This document shows, piece after piece, positions 55,095 to 64,000 of a DNA stretch of 64,000 nt. The stretch's first letter is position 1; each line of letters begins with the position of its first letter. The translations under genes and the position numbers were made by a program. Origin of the DNA: Hypsibius dujardini (Eukaryota > Tardigrada > Eutardigrada > Parachela > Hypsibiidae). The notes under the pieces are model-generated. The model did no database searches. It saw only the letters and a list, made by a program, of their open reading frames with translations, and had not been told where the DNA came from. The stretch covers positions 62,001-126,000 of the forward strand of contig LRSR01008832.1 in assembly GCA_001579985.1 (NCBI GenBank), in the 5' to 3' direction.

Positions 55095-57772
55095 CTTGTC
55101 CGCTTGCCTGCCTGTACGTTGTCTGTCTATCTGTCTGCTTGTTTGTTTGCCTGTCTGTCTATCAGTACTGCCTGCCAACCTTTTGCTAGGCAGCTTCATA
55201 AACGGTCCCGACATCGGCTTATTGGTCGTTCCCTTCAGCTTGACGACGCTGGTGAACAGTTCCAACATAGCCGCAGTCTTATCATCCCCGCCCCCGTCGG
55301 CCCGGGTAATGATCGACCCAGTGTCCTGACTAGTCCCGTCCTCATCCTCCGAATCGGCCTCCATGGTTTCTTCCTCCGCACCGTCTTCCACAGCGGCATC
55401 GTCCCTCCCCTCGCTGTCATCGTCCTCGCCGTATTCCAGCGCGGCAAAGACCGCCGACACCGGCTGCGTGGCTTGCGCGGTCGAACGGCGAGTTCTAGAC
55501 AAGATAGGAGAAAGAAAGAAAAAAAGGATCAGACAATTAGATAAGAAAGTAAAAAAAATCTTCAACAGCCGGCAAAGCAGTCGAAAGCGAAATAAAAAAG
55601 GGGAGACAACTGCTGGGAGAATGGAGGATGACACTTGAACAGGGGAATTCGCAGCGCAGTCCATGCAAAAGCGCGGCGCAGAAAAAGGGCACTGATCTGA
55701 CCCAGTCAGACACAACTCACCGCTCGTCGCTAGATCCCGGATGGAAAACAACGCAGAAAATAGAACAACTAGAGTCAAGTACAGAATTATGGAAATCGAT
55801 ATCCTTTCCATCTCTGCCTGTCTGTCAGCTAACCTGCGTGTCTGTATGCCTGTATGTCTGTTTGTCTGTCTGTCTGTCTGTGTACCAACCTATCTGCCAG
55901 TTTGTCTGGATGCCTGTCTCTCTGTCTGTCTGCCTCTCCGTTTGCTCGTCTATCTATCTCACTGTCACCTTTTTTGTCTGGAAAGATTGGGTCTAAAGAA
56001 TTTGCTTCATGCCAGGCTTTTTGTCGTTGGTAGGGCCAGGTAAAAAGAGAGGCACTCTCTAGACACCTAGAAAATCCTTGTCGACAAACTGGGACGGTAG
56101 TCATCTTCCAGAAATAAGAACGATTAAAAAAGTTGTGCCTACCGTACGGTCCGTTCCTTGGTGCGATGCAGTTCCCGCTGCTCGTACTCCACTTTCTTGT
56201 TGGCCACAAACTTTTTCAACATCGCCGCTTCCTGTTACAACAAACGACACGACCATCAAAATTTTATTCAATATACACGACCGATCAAACTAACAAAAAA
56301 TCCAGCTGGAGATCCGGCAACTTATAATAAACTTTAAACAAATATATTTTACGTCGAATTTTAAATGATCTTTAATTAATTAGCGTAAGTTAAATTAAGT
56401 CAAGTTAATGGAAAATTAACGGGAAAAAATTGGTATGATAGTACCTTGTAGATCTGAGATGAAGGAATGTTGTAGTCGATGGCGTTGTTGGCGAGGAGGG
56501 TCAGGTCCTCCACCAGTCCCTCTAAACCGGCATACTCGTTCTTCTGAATTTTCATGGCAATCTGCTTGAGATCAATCGGTTTGGCGGTCATTTCGTAGTA
56601 GTCTGGGTATTCCTTTCGCGATGGAAGCAGACTAAAGTCCGTGCCCAGCTGCTGCACCACGGCGGTGAAGAGCTCCTCCACCAGGTCCGCAGTACTCGGC
56701 GACGCCGGCTAGAATAATGTAAAACTGAGATAAATATGTCAATCAATTGATCGACTAAAGGTACTACCCGATAATAATTTGGAAATCTTATTTTGATTTA
56801 AATAAATTAAACTGTAATTATTATTATTTCACTTTGCTTATTTATCTTTTCATTCAATTAGCTGTACAAATTTATTGAATAAAATAGGAATGATAATAAT
56901 AATTTATTAAATAATATTTAAAAAAAAAATAACACAATTTATATAATAATACAAAACTTTCTAAGAATATTTTATTCATTTAGCTAGTTAATTAGTATTG
57001 CATTTTTTATATATTTCCTTCATTTTGTTATTTGCTTTATTTGCTCGGTTTGTGATATAAGTAATAAAAAAAGCCAAGAAATATTAAAGAACGGAAGCAC
57101 AATATTTACTGTAGGCATTCTATCAGAAGAAAACTCAGAAAACTAAGACAAACCTAGAAATAACAAATTCTGAACTTGTAAAGTAAATGCACGAATAAAA
57201 ATTCCCATAAACAATCCTAATGGCATACGGAAAAATATCATGAAAAAAAAACGAAAACATAAATGTTGCAGTTCGAGGTTGAGTTAATAGAATTAAACAA
57301 TAAATATATAATTATTCATAATGGACATTCGGTTACATCTAATTAAAATGAGGAAAAACTAAAACAATAACACATATCTTTAGACACGTTCGAAAATAAA
57401 AGGATTGATTTAATTTAACTTCTAGAAGTATTTTAAAATTGCACAATTAGTAGTAAACAATCAACGAATCAACCAAGATTGTAAAAAACCAAGTTGGCAG
57501 ATAATCAATCCCTCAATCAATAGCATGCACAGTAAAGCAGTACACTCAGTTAACCAGCCAATCAAATCAACCGATCAACCAACCGATCTAATGTCAGTGT
57601 GTACCTGGTGATCACTAAGCGCCGCTGATGGCTCTCTGCCTGTGCCGTCCTCCACTTTAACCTTTTTCTGCGACGGCTGTTGCGTGGAAGAAGTCGACGC
57701 CGATGAGGTAGTCGTGTCCACGCTCGCGCGGTCAGCCGTTGAACCGCGACGAAAGCGCTTGGTACGATTCAT
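43946..57772 (-). CDS. PBRM1: Polybromo (PBAF chromatin-remodelling subunit), lacking bromodomain 1
   Basis: 23 exons with consistent phases give 1,630 residues: 57772-57605, 56708-56445, 56231-56143, 55494-55180, 54936-54867, 54269-54117, 54004-53812, 53746-53688, 53216-53144, 53016-52869, 52705-52564, 52492-52397, 52318-52247, 52101-51944, 51872-51795, 51681-51306, 51062-50661, 47840-47488, 47219-46921, 46524-46154, 45931-45604, 45356-45050, 44324-43946. Order: short basic N-terminus (MNRTKRFRRG), bromodomains matching human BD2 (YPDYYEMTAKPIDLKQIA), BD3, BD4, BD5 and BD6 (GRYRRLDRFQDDMFELLEKA), two BAH domains (FVYVEPYDKG; VGFIKIGDCFSV), a split HMG box (KYTVSGFILYGADN), Gln-rich linker, and the conserved tail (RALHSEVFLKYLE). 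It recruits PBAF-type SWI/SNF to acetylated nucleosomes in the nucleus. BD2-BD5 keep the acetyl-lysine Asn (DYN, TFN, LYN, FN); in BD6 it is Ala. Human polybromo has six bromodomains, so BD1 is absent here. A receptor gene is nested antisense in the 2.8-kb intron between the BAH exons. Confidence 0.95.
45395..45572. repeat. (TCTG)n array in polybromo intron
   Basis: Long TCTG run with TCTA variants between the HMG and Gln-rich exons. Confidence 0.93.
46556..46905. repeat. (CAGA)n degenerate array in polybromo intron
   Basis: CAGA/TAGA/CAGG units, opposite in orientation to the array at 45395. It fills almost the whole intron. Confidence 0.85.
47275..47480. repeat. (CAGA)n degenerate array in polybromo intron
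   Basis: Degenerate CAGACAAA-type units between the two exons of the second BAH domain. Confidence 0.85.
47895..48100. repeat. (TCTG)n degenerate array in polybromo intron
   Basis: TGTCTGTC-type units, flanking the nested receptor gene. Confidence 0.85.
48628..50422 (+). CDS. Rhodopsin-like GPCR, NRY/SPMIF subfamily, paralog B, nested in a polybromo intron
   Basis: Three exons, 48628-49114 (ends phase 1), 49601-50097 (ends phase 0) and 50258-50422, give 382 residues. The N-terminus is acidic with N-glycosylation sites. TM3 ends ILAVNRYAALAMPHQYKRLL, TM5 contains VCLMGVTYIALF, TM6 contains LLWYCLCFLPGP, and TM7 to helix 8 reads CGYAASPMIFLALSSDYR. So DRY is NRY and NPxxY is SPMIF, the same divergent set as paralog A at 41636-43429. 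Both share the PHQY word after TM3 and an intron immediately before MIF. The whole gene lies within the polybromo intron 47841-50660 on the opposite strand. Ligand unknown; an orphan relative of NRY-type receptors is the best guess. Confidence 0.85.
51718..51750. repeat. (TCTG)n short array in polybromo intron
   Basis: About eight perfect TCTG units. Confidence 0.9.
53275..53690. repeat. (CAGA)n degenerate array in polybromo intron
   Basis: About 400 bases of CAGACAGA, CAGGCAGG and related units, filling the intron between two BD4 exons. Confidence 0.88.
55005..55170. repeat. (TCTG)n array in polybromo intron
   Basis: TCTG units ending only ten bases before an exon boundary at 55180. Confidence 0.92.
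55805..55975. repeat. (TCTG)n degenerate array in polybromo intron
   Basis: TCTG/TGCC units between the BD2 linker exons. Confidence 0.85.
56709..57604. other. Polybromo intron 1, AT-rich, no exon seen
   Basis: 896 bases with no open frame resembling bromodomain 1, which would be expected here from the human order. The flanking exons are both phase 0. It ends in ATCAATCAACCAACCGATC-like words. Confidence 0.6.
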
Positions 57773-58692
57773 TCTTCCAACAAGCGCACCAATTAAAATA
57801 AAATCAAAAGCTTCAAACCATCCACCTTGCACAACGATTCCAAATTTCAATGCAAATTTCTAATTGAGACAAAAATAGCAATTCCAAAATATGGGTGCAG
57901 ATTTGAGATTTCCAAAGATGAAGCGAGCACGGGGGAAAAATGGAGAGCGTGTACAATTACTAATGTTTTGCTAGGGATCCGGGCTGCACTGTACAATTGG
58001 GGTCCGGAGGGGGCAGCGGGGCGGAGAAGGCGGGGCCTCAAATGTTGGTCTAGTTAACCGAACGGAAATCTTATTAGTGGAACGATCAGTCTTAATCGAA
58101 CGAACGGACGCCAGTTTTCGCCAGTTATCAAGGCAAACATGTGTATGCCGATATGCTTGCGTTTGTCTGGCTGCCTGCCTGTCTGTGCGTCGATCTGTCA
58201 CTCAGTCACTGGGTCCGTTTCTTTTTTTACACGTCACTCTGTCTTATTATCCGCGTGTCTGCTGGTCTGCCTGACTATGCGTCAATCTGCCTGTCTGTCT
58301 GTCTGTTAGTTTGTCTGTTTATCTATGCCTGTCGGGTCAGTCAGTCTGTGTGTCTGTGTCTCTCTCTGTATGTTTGAAGCCTGCCAGTCTGTCTATCTGT
58401 CTGCCAGTCTGTCTGTCTGCCCGCAAGTCTGACAGTATATTCGCCCGTTTGTCTTGTTTGCCGGTGCTGACCGGTGGTTTATTCTTTGTCGACATATTCA
58501 TCGCAAAGAGGGTAATTTCAAAATGTCTAATTGAGATACCACTTGTGACAGCAAAATTAACAACAAACAAAATATCTCTCAGCAAGCTCGGCATGAGCAT
58601 AGGAATTTGAGAAGGAGGCACTACTTCCAAAAGAAAGACAAATTGACTCCAACAACACAAGGATTATGCTTGACGCTTCCAATGTCAAGGAC
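57773..58692. other. Polybromo promoter region with a TCTG array
   Basis: Between the stop of the upstream same-strand gene and the polybromo start. GC-rich around 57970-58040, without a TATA box, then a degenerate TCTG array at 58140-58440. Confidence 0.45.
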
Positions 58693-61600
58693 TCACTCGT
58701 TAAACTGGTAAATATCATCGGACGAAGGCTCCTTCAAGTCTGAAAAGTAAAATTAATTAATAAGGAACACGTAATTCATAGACACCGAGAGATAGATGAA
58801 CCAGATTGTGGAACGGGAGAAGGTCAGACAGACAGACAGACAGGCTGATAGACAGGCAAATAGACAAACGAACGAACAGACAGACAGACGAACAGACACA
58901 CAGACAGACAAACAAACAGACAAACAGAAATACCTAAGAGGCTAACCGCGACGATACTGTGAACAAACCTAAACGTCTGCTAACGGTCCGACGGCCAGAC
59001 CTAGTCCTGGACACCGCTTTGCAGTTCTCAATCGGTGTACCCGATTCAGTCAAGCGTGATAGCTTAATTGGCTGAACGGCAGACATCTCCACATTCGCTT
59101 CCGACAAAGAGAAAGTATCCGCTCCAACCACTTGGAGACCTCCTTGAGAAGCAATGTCCATGTGAATCGTATTACCTATCGCGAATGATATTTAAATCGC
59201 TATTTGACAAATTAAGGGTAAATACATTAATCTAGAAATATCAATCAAGCACTGTAAATCTATTTCTTTTCGATTCCGTGAAATATTAATTTGTCGCGCA
59301 TCTAAAAAGAATGTATTCATAAAATTTATCCATTTTACAGAATAAGCGTTCGAAAAACGATGATAAATTTAAGCACATTTTAATAATACACATTATTATT
59401 ACGACGTTAATATACATAATATTATTATAAATACTATATCAAAAGCAGTTGCGCATAAACTCTTAAACGATCTTTGTTAAATATATATTTATATCTCAAA
59501 TATTAAAAGTATGTCACCTGTGGATGATTCTATTGGAGTTTTCGAATTGTCTTCCCCATCCATTGCTCCATCCAGACACACAAAATTCCGCCGAATCATA
59601 CACTGCGCTGCATGAATTTCCATCTGCTTCTCTTCGTCCTCCGGTTCGAACATCTCCTGACAGATTTTACATACAAACTTATCGGTAGCCGTACTGCCGT
59701 GGCGAGTGTAGGACTGCCTGAGCATTTCCTTGGAGAAGTAGCTGACGCAGGCAGCGTCAAACTCCTGTTCGCGAAGGGGAAGGGTTTTCACTCGGAGAAA
59801 GTCCGCGTTCTGGTAGTTAACGGTGAAGCGATGCCTTAAAATGAGCTGCTCATTCTTGACTTGCTTTTCTATTTCGGCTTCCAGCAGGGAGTCATTCAGC
59901 ATCGCCATGAAGACACTTCGAGACACTAGATGAAAAAAGACAAATTTTTGCCCCATTCTTCGTTGTCTCCCTGATTGTCTGTGCAGTCTGCTGTCTATCG
60001 TTTGTCTCTGATTGTCTGTCAGTCGCGACGTTTGCGTGTGTATGTATCTGTGTCTCTTAATGCCTGTGTGTGTGCCTATATGTGCGTGTGTCTGGGTCTC
60101 TGTGTGTCTATCAATCTGTCTGCCTGCCTGTCCGGCTGTCTGGATGCCTGCCTGCCTGTCTGTCTGTTCGTTCGTTTGTTTATTTGCTTGCCTGTCCGCC
60201 TCTCTGCCGGTGATTCTCATTGCATGTGAATTGATCTCACTGTGCATGCACATTTGATAATGAGTTCTGTCTCAGCAAAGCTTACAGTATGGGTTTTGTC
60301 GCAGGCACTCCTCGACAAACTGGTCGCCCTCGTGAAGCACTTCGCCTTTGCCGTGCTTTTCTCTCACCGACGACGACGCTAGTTCTGTCTTCAATTCAAA
60401 CTTCTTACTCGGACCTGAACAACCATAAAAGAGAATGTCATTTACACACTCTGCGAGCTTGAATCGACTCATAACGAAAAATAATCGACCTATGATGTCT
60501 AGTTGTTTCAGATAGCAGTCACACATACCGGGATTTGTCATGAGAGGTTTCGGAAATTCCATTGTCGTTCCTCCTGACAGATGGGACGCAATAGAGGACT
60601 TTTGGCAATTAGGCTTGGATGCACTCACCATCCGCTGTCGTACGACTCGGAACACCGATCTGAAAGTAAAACAATGTAATAGCATAGTTGGACCGTCCCT
60701 GGAAGACATAAGACCGACAGAATGGCAGGCATATAGACCAACAGACTGATAACTAAACGGGTAAACAGTCAAACAGATAGAGAGACAGGCAGACAAACAT
60801 ACAGGCAAATATACAGACAAACAAACAGACAAAAAGACGACAGACAGACATCCTAGCATACCTCTTAACGGTCTCGCTCAAAGATGAGTACGGTCCGAGC
60901 TTTCTTTCTTCGATCACTTTATCTCGAAGCGCCAAACGGACTTGCGCTTTCTCCTCCCACTGAGCCCGTTCGTCATCCGACAAAGCGTTCCACACGGCCA
61001 TGGGTGAACCCTTTCGGCGCTTTTCTGGGTGACGACGGTTCTTGTTGTACAGAACTTCCCGGAAGTAACGGCATCCTTCCCCAGCCCTAAACAGAGTGCT
61101 CTTAACTAGTACTCACACTGTTTCATCATCTCTCTACCTTACTGCATATCTATATGTTTTCTGTTTCGTTGTCTGTCTGTCTGTCTGTCTGTCTGTATGC
61201 CTGTCTGTCTGCTTGTCTCCCAGTCCATCTGACTCTCGGCCTGCTTGCCTGCCTAACGGTGACCGTAGCACACTTACGAGATATATGGCTTAAAAGGAGT
61301 GTTCTTCCCTTCGTCTTCGGCCTCAAAGTCCGCCGAACTATCCGACCGTGATGCGTTAGACGCGTCAGGTTCCGATGCAGCGGCAACTGAACAAGAACGT
61401 GATGAGGAAGGTGTCAGCTTGCATCCTGATTCGGCGACGATCCGCAAGTAGTCTGTGCGACAGCGCATAAGGAAGCGCTTTTGAGTGGAGGGGGAAGGAA
61501 GACTTAATTTGAAGAGCCCAGATGCATATTCTACGAAAGAGAAGAGTTAAACAGTCGAAGAATTGCAACGCCAGACAGCCATGCAGGCAATAAGACAGGC

Positions 61601-62126
61601 TAGACACGCAGACATGCAAGCAATCAGTTAAATATGTCGATACAGGCACACTGACATATGGAAAGGCAAACAGACGGACAGACAGACAGAAAGGCGAGCA
61701 TACAAACAACCGGGCACTTAGACAGCAACATAGAGAGATAAAAAACAGACAATTACCCGTCACAGCAAGGCACGTTGCTTTCCCCAGCAGAGTCGAGACA
61801 CTCTGGCCTTGTTTCCGGTTTGCAACAATCCCATCTATTCCGCCCAATAGGTGTCTAATCAGGTTAACACCCAACGGCATCCAGACATCTCCATTGTTGG
61901 ATGGGCCCTTATGGATTGAATCAGGTCCGAAGCTGGCTTCCAGTGTATTCAGGACATCTAGCTTGACGAAGACGGAAGAGGCATTGCCAACCCGAATAGT
62001 GTCTGGGTTGGCCTGGCGCCAATAGTCCCAGGCACAGTCTGTACTTTCTGACGTAGTATGGACGAAGCCACCAGTAGACGAACCACAGATAAACTCTACA
62101 TCAACAGAGAAACACAGAGGTAGACC

Positions 62127-62159
<33 letters not shown>

Positions 62160-63679
62160 GGCAGACAGACAGACAGACAGACACAGACACAGACAGACAG
62201 ACAAGTAGGCTAACAAAAAGGCTCAATTACCACAAGACAATATATACAAGAAAATATTCAAGGAATCCCCCGTAATGCGGAAACAAAAAACTAGAAACAA
62301 CCAACCACAATGAATCAATCAATCAGCCGATGGGAAGTCCAATAAATCAGCCGCAACACAAATAACGCGGCACAAACGATCAACTTAACACATCAATCAA
62401 TGACAATCGTACAAATAAAAAAATCCGAAAATCATTTGCTCGTTCAATCAATGCCTCTCATCCCCCGGCTTTTTCGACCGGTTGTCATGCTTATAAAAAT
62501 GTGTCCAACAGCCGGAGCTCAAAAATTTAAACTAAAAAAATAGATTTCTTGATACGATTCATTAACCTGCTGCAGTTGAAATGACTGTTTTCAGTCGAAC
62601 TCAAAATATTTAAAATACCTGACATTTCGCTTTTTCCGAAAGGTTTACACCTTCAAAGCACACGTTAAAAAGGCGGCAACGACTTCTCGCGAGGCTGCGC
62701 GTCCCGGGGAAAGGAAAACCGGAAGAAAAGCGCACGATAAAGACTCCACAACAAATTTATCACGCACAAAAAAGGACTTTTCGAAATTTCGATCACCCAC
62801 AAATGGACAAACAACCGAACAGTTAACAGTTCGGAAATTGAACCAATCAAGCAATCAGTCTCTTGCCGCTGTTCTAGCGAGCTGGTGTGGGAGGAGTTGT
62901 AGGTGTGGTCAGACCAACCAATTGGCGCATTAGTCAGTCAAGTTTAATTACTAGTATTACTTACTCTACTGTATCCTCGCCCTCGATCATTAATACCCGG
63001 AAAAGTTAGCTGCTGACTGGAGCATCGTGCTCTTGCCTGTATATGTCAATATCGGCAGGCTCGTTAGCGAGCTCTATTTCTTTGTGTTTGTGTCTATGTC
63101 TGTGTCTGTCTCTATGTCTGTTTCTGTGCCTGTGTCTGTGCTTGTGTCTGTGAAGTTCGCTTTTGTGCCGACATTGGATTCCATGTCCATGCCTGCCTGT
63201 TTCTTTACCTTCAACACTCGTCAAATCCACCGTAGCGTTGTTGGAGTCATCATTGTCGTCGTTCGAAACCGCCTTAGGCGGGATATCCTCTGGGAGATCG
63301 GAGAAAAAGAGAGGCACAGACGCAGTCGGATGGAAAAAAGTGGCGGTAAATTCTCGCGAAGACAGAACCGTCTCAGTGTCATTCTTACTGGACCCCGGAG
63401 AATTGTCTGGGTCTACAAGCCAGCTCAGTACGCCAGATTCACATTGAGCAGGCAACGGGACGGACTGCGGCAAGCAGGAATCCCCGTCGGAGTAGGAAAT
63501 GTCTGAGTATTCACAAGACACATTCGGAATGAATATGGGCGGCGATGAGGGGGCAGGGCCGTCAGCTTGAGAGCAGTTGGAAACTGCCGACGGACTAGGT
63601 TCAGTTGGGGGAGTGCCTGACGTAATTTCTTGGTTTGGAACTGATTGAATCTGTGTCGTGTGACTTGCTTGCCTACCGC
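58693..63679 (-). CDS. Unrecognised nuclear-type protein with HMG-like segment and possible C2HC zinc finger (5' end outside window)
   Basis: Nine exons with matching phases: 63679-63209, 62095-61757, 61530-61278, 61086-60862, 60659-60529, 60414-60286, 59925-59518, 59175-58969 and 58739-58693, totalling about 735 residues. The first exon starts in phase 1 at an acceptor, so the N-terminus lies beyond 64 kb. Parts seen: an acidic Ser/Pro-rich region (TVDLTSVEG); a region with WMPLGVNLIRHLLGGIDGI; a basic, Trp-containing segment CRYFREVLYNKNRRHPEKRR then MAVWNALSDDERAQWEEKA, which resembles an HMG box; and FVCKICQEMFEPEDEEKQME then IHAAQC, a C-x2-C...H-x3-C arrangement like UBZ/C2HC fingers. 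It ends SSDDIYQFNE. I do not recognise the family. The HMG-like and zinc-finger calls are pattern-based. It is transcribed toward polybromo, 0.9 kb away. Confidence 0.65.
58820..58932. repeat. (CAGA)n array in intron
   Basis: CAGACAGA units in the last intron of the unrecognised gene. Confidence 0.88.
59965..60200. repeat. (TCTG)n degenerate array in intron
   Basis: TGTCTGTC and TGTGTGTC mixtures. Confidence 0.82.
60710..60855. repeat. (CAGA)n degenerate array in intron
   Basis: CAGACAAA-type units running up to the exon boundary at 60862. Confidence 0.85.
61165..61215. repeat. (TCTG)n array in intron
   Basis: Perfect TCTG core. Confidence 0.88.
61575..61750. repeat. (CAGA)n degenerate array in intron
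   Basis: CAGACAGA units mixed with unrelated sequence. Confidence 0.78.
62125..62205. repeat. (CAGA)n array in intron
   Basis: Almost perfect CAGA run with a CACAGACA interruption. Confidence 0.93.
63078..63155. repeat. (TGTCTG)n-type array in intron
   Basis: TGTGTCTG and TATGTCTG units directly downstream of the donor region at 63208. Confidence 0.85.
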
Positions 63680-63709
63680 CTGAAAGAAAGGACAACTTAG
63701 TCTGGTAGA

Positions 63710-64000
63710 ATTGTCTGTCTCTCTAACAGTATACTTTTCCACCTGTCTCTCTCTGTCTGTTGGCTATCAGACTCTCACTGTCAATCTGTTTGTCTATCTG
63801 TGTATCTGCGTATCTATCTGCCTGCCTGCCTGTCTAACTATCTGTCTGGTTGTCCGTCTGTTTCTACGTGTATGTCTTCTTGTTTGCCTGCCAGTATCTT
63901 TGTCTGCCTCTCCGTCTATAGTCCTGCCTGCATGGGTCTTCATCTCTGACTTTGACTGTCCATCTGCCTGTATATCTGGTCTGGAAATTGTACTAAACGT
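63710..64000. repeat. (TCTG)n degenerate array to window end
   Basis: TGTCTGTC-like units; intron sequence of the same gene that continues past the window. Confidence 0.8.

Overview
The window is nuclear DNA from a small-genome invertebrate animal. Genes are split by GT-AG introns from about 60 bp to 5 kb. They include polybromo, rhodopsin-like receptors, Ly6/uPAR three-finger proteins, animal lectins and a chymotrypsin-fold protease. The SnoaL-like NTF2 protein, the secreted chitin-binding-type protein and the divergent receptors would fit an ecdysozoan such as a tardigrade, but that is an inference; the sequence alone does not fix the species. All exon models were built by hand from open frames, splice signals and matching intron phases.

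Layout. 0.4-3.0 kb: a two-domain Ly6-like, probably GPI-anchored protein (+). 3.9-4.4 kb: a small secreted SUEL-type (galactose/rhamnose-binding) lectin (-) with a TATA box. 5-12 kb: a repeat-rich block with a decayed LINE, a G/C-rich foldback repeat, a BED zinc-finger remnant, and a transposon with an HTH remnant and a 54-bp tandem array, itself hit by a 317-bp MITE. 12.8-29 kb: an S1-fold serine protease gene (-) whose introns hold satellites and several long inverted-repeat elements. A decayed copy of its first three exons and its promoter lies downstream. 29.8-31.7 kb: a secreted tandem NTF2/SnoaL-like protein (-). 31.8-34 kb: nested inverted-repeat elements. 34.7-43.4 kb: a further Ly6 exon, a receptor (-), a beta-trefoil lectin (+), a CBM5/12-type chitin-binding protein (+) and a second receptor (+). 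43.9-57.8 kb: a complete 23-exon polybromo gene (-), with a third receptor nested antisense in one intron. 58.7-63.7 kb: the 3' part of an unrecognised gene (-) with an HMG-like segment and a possible C2HC zinc finger.

The genes do not form one pathway. Polybromo is the targeting subunit of PBAF-type SWI/SNF chromatin remodellers. The Ly6, lectin, chitin-binding, protease and NTF2 genes encode secreted or surface proteins. Two of the three receptors are paralogs that interlock with the 3' half of polybromo. The main novelties are a polybromo lacking bromodomain 1, the interlocked receptor pair, an altered oxyanion-hole position in the protease, and a set of foldback elements with two nested insertions whose empty sites can be read from the opposite arm.
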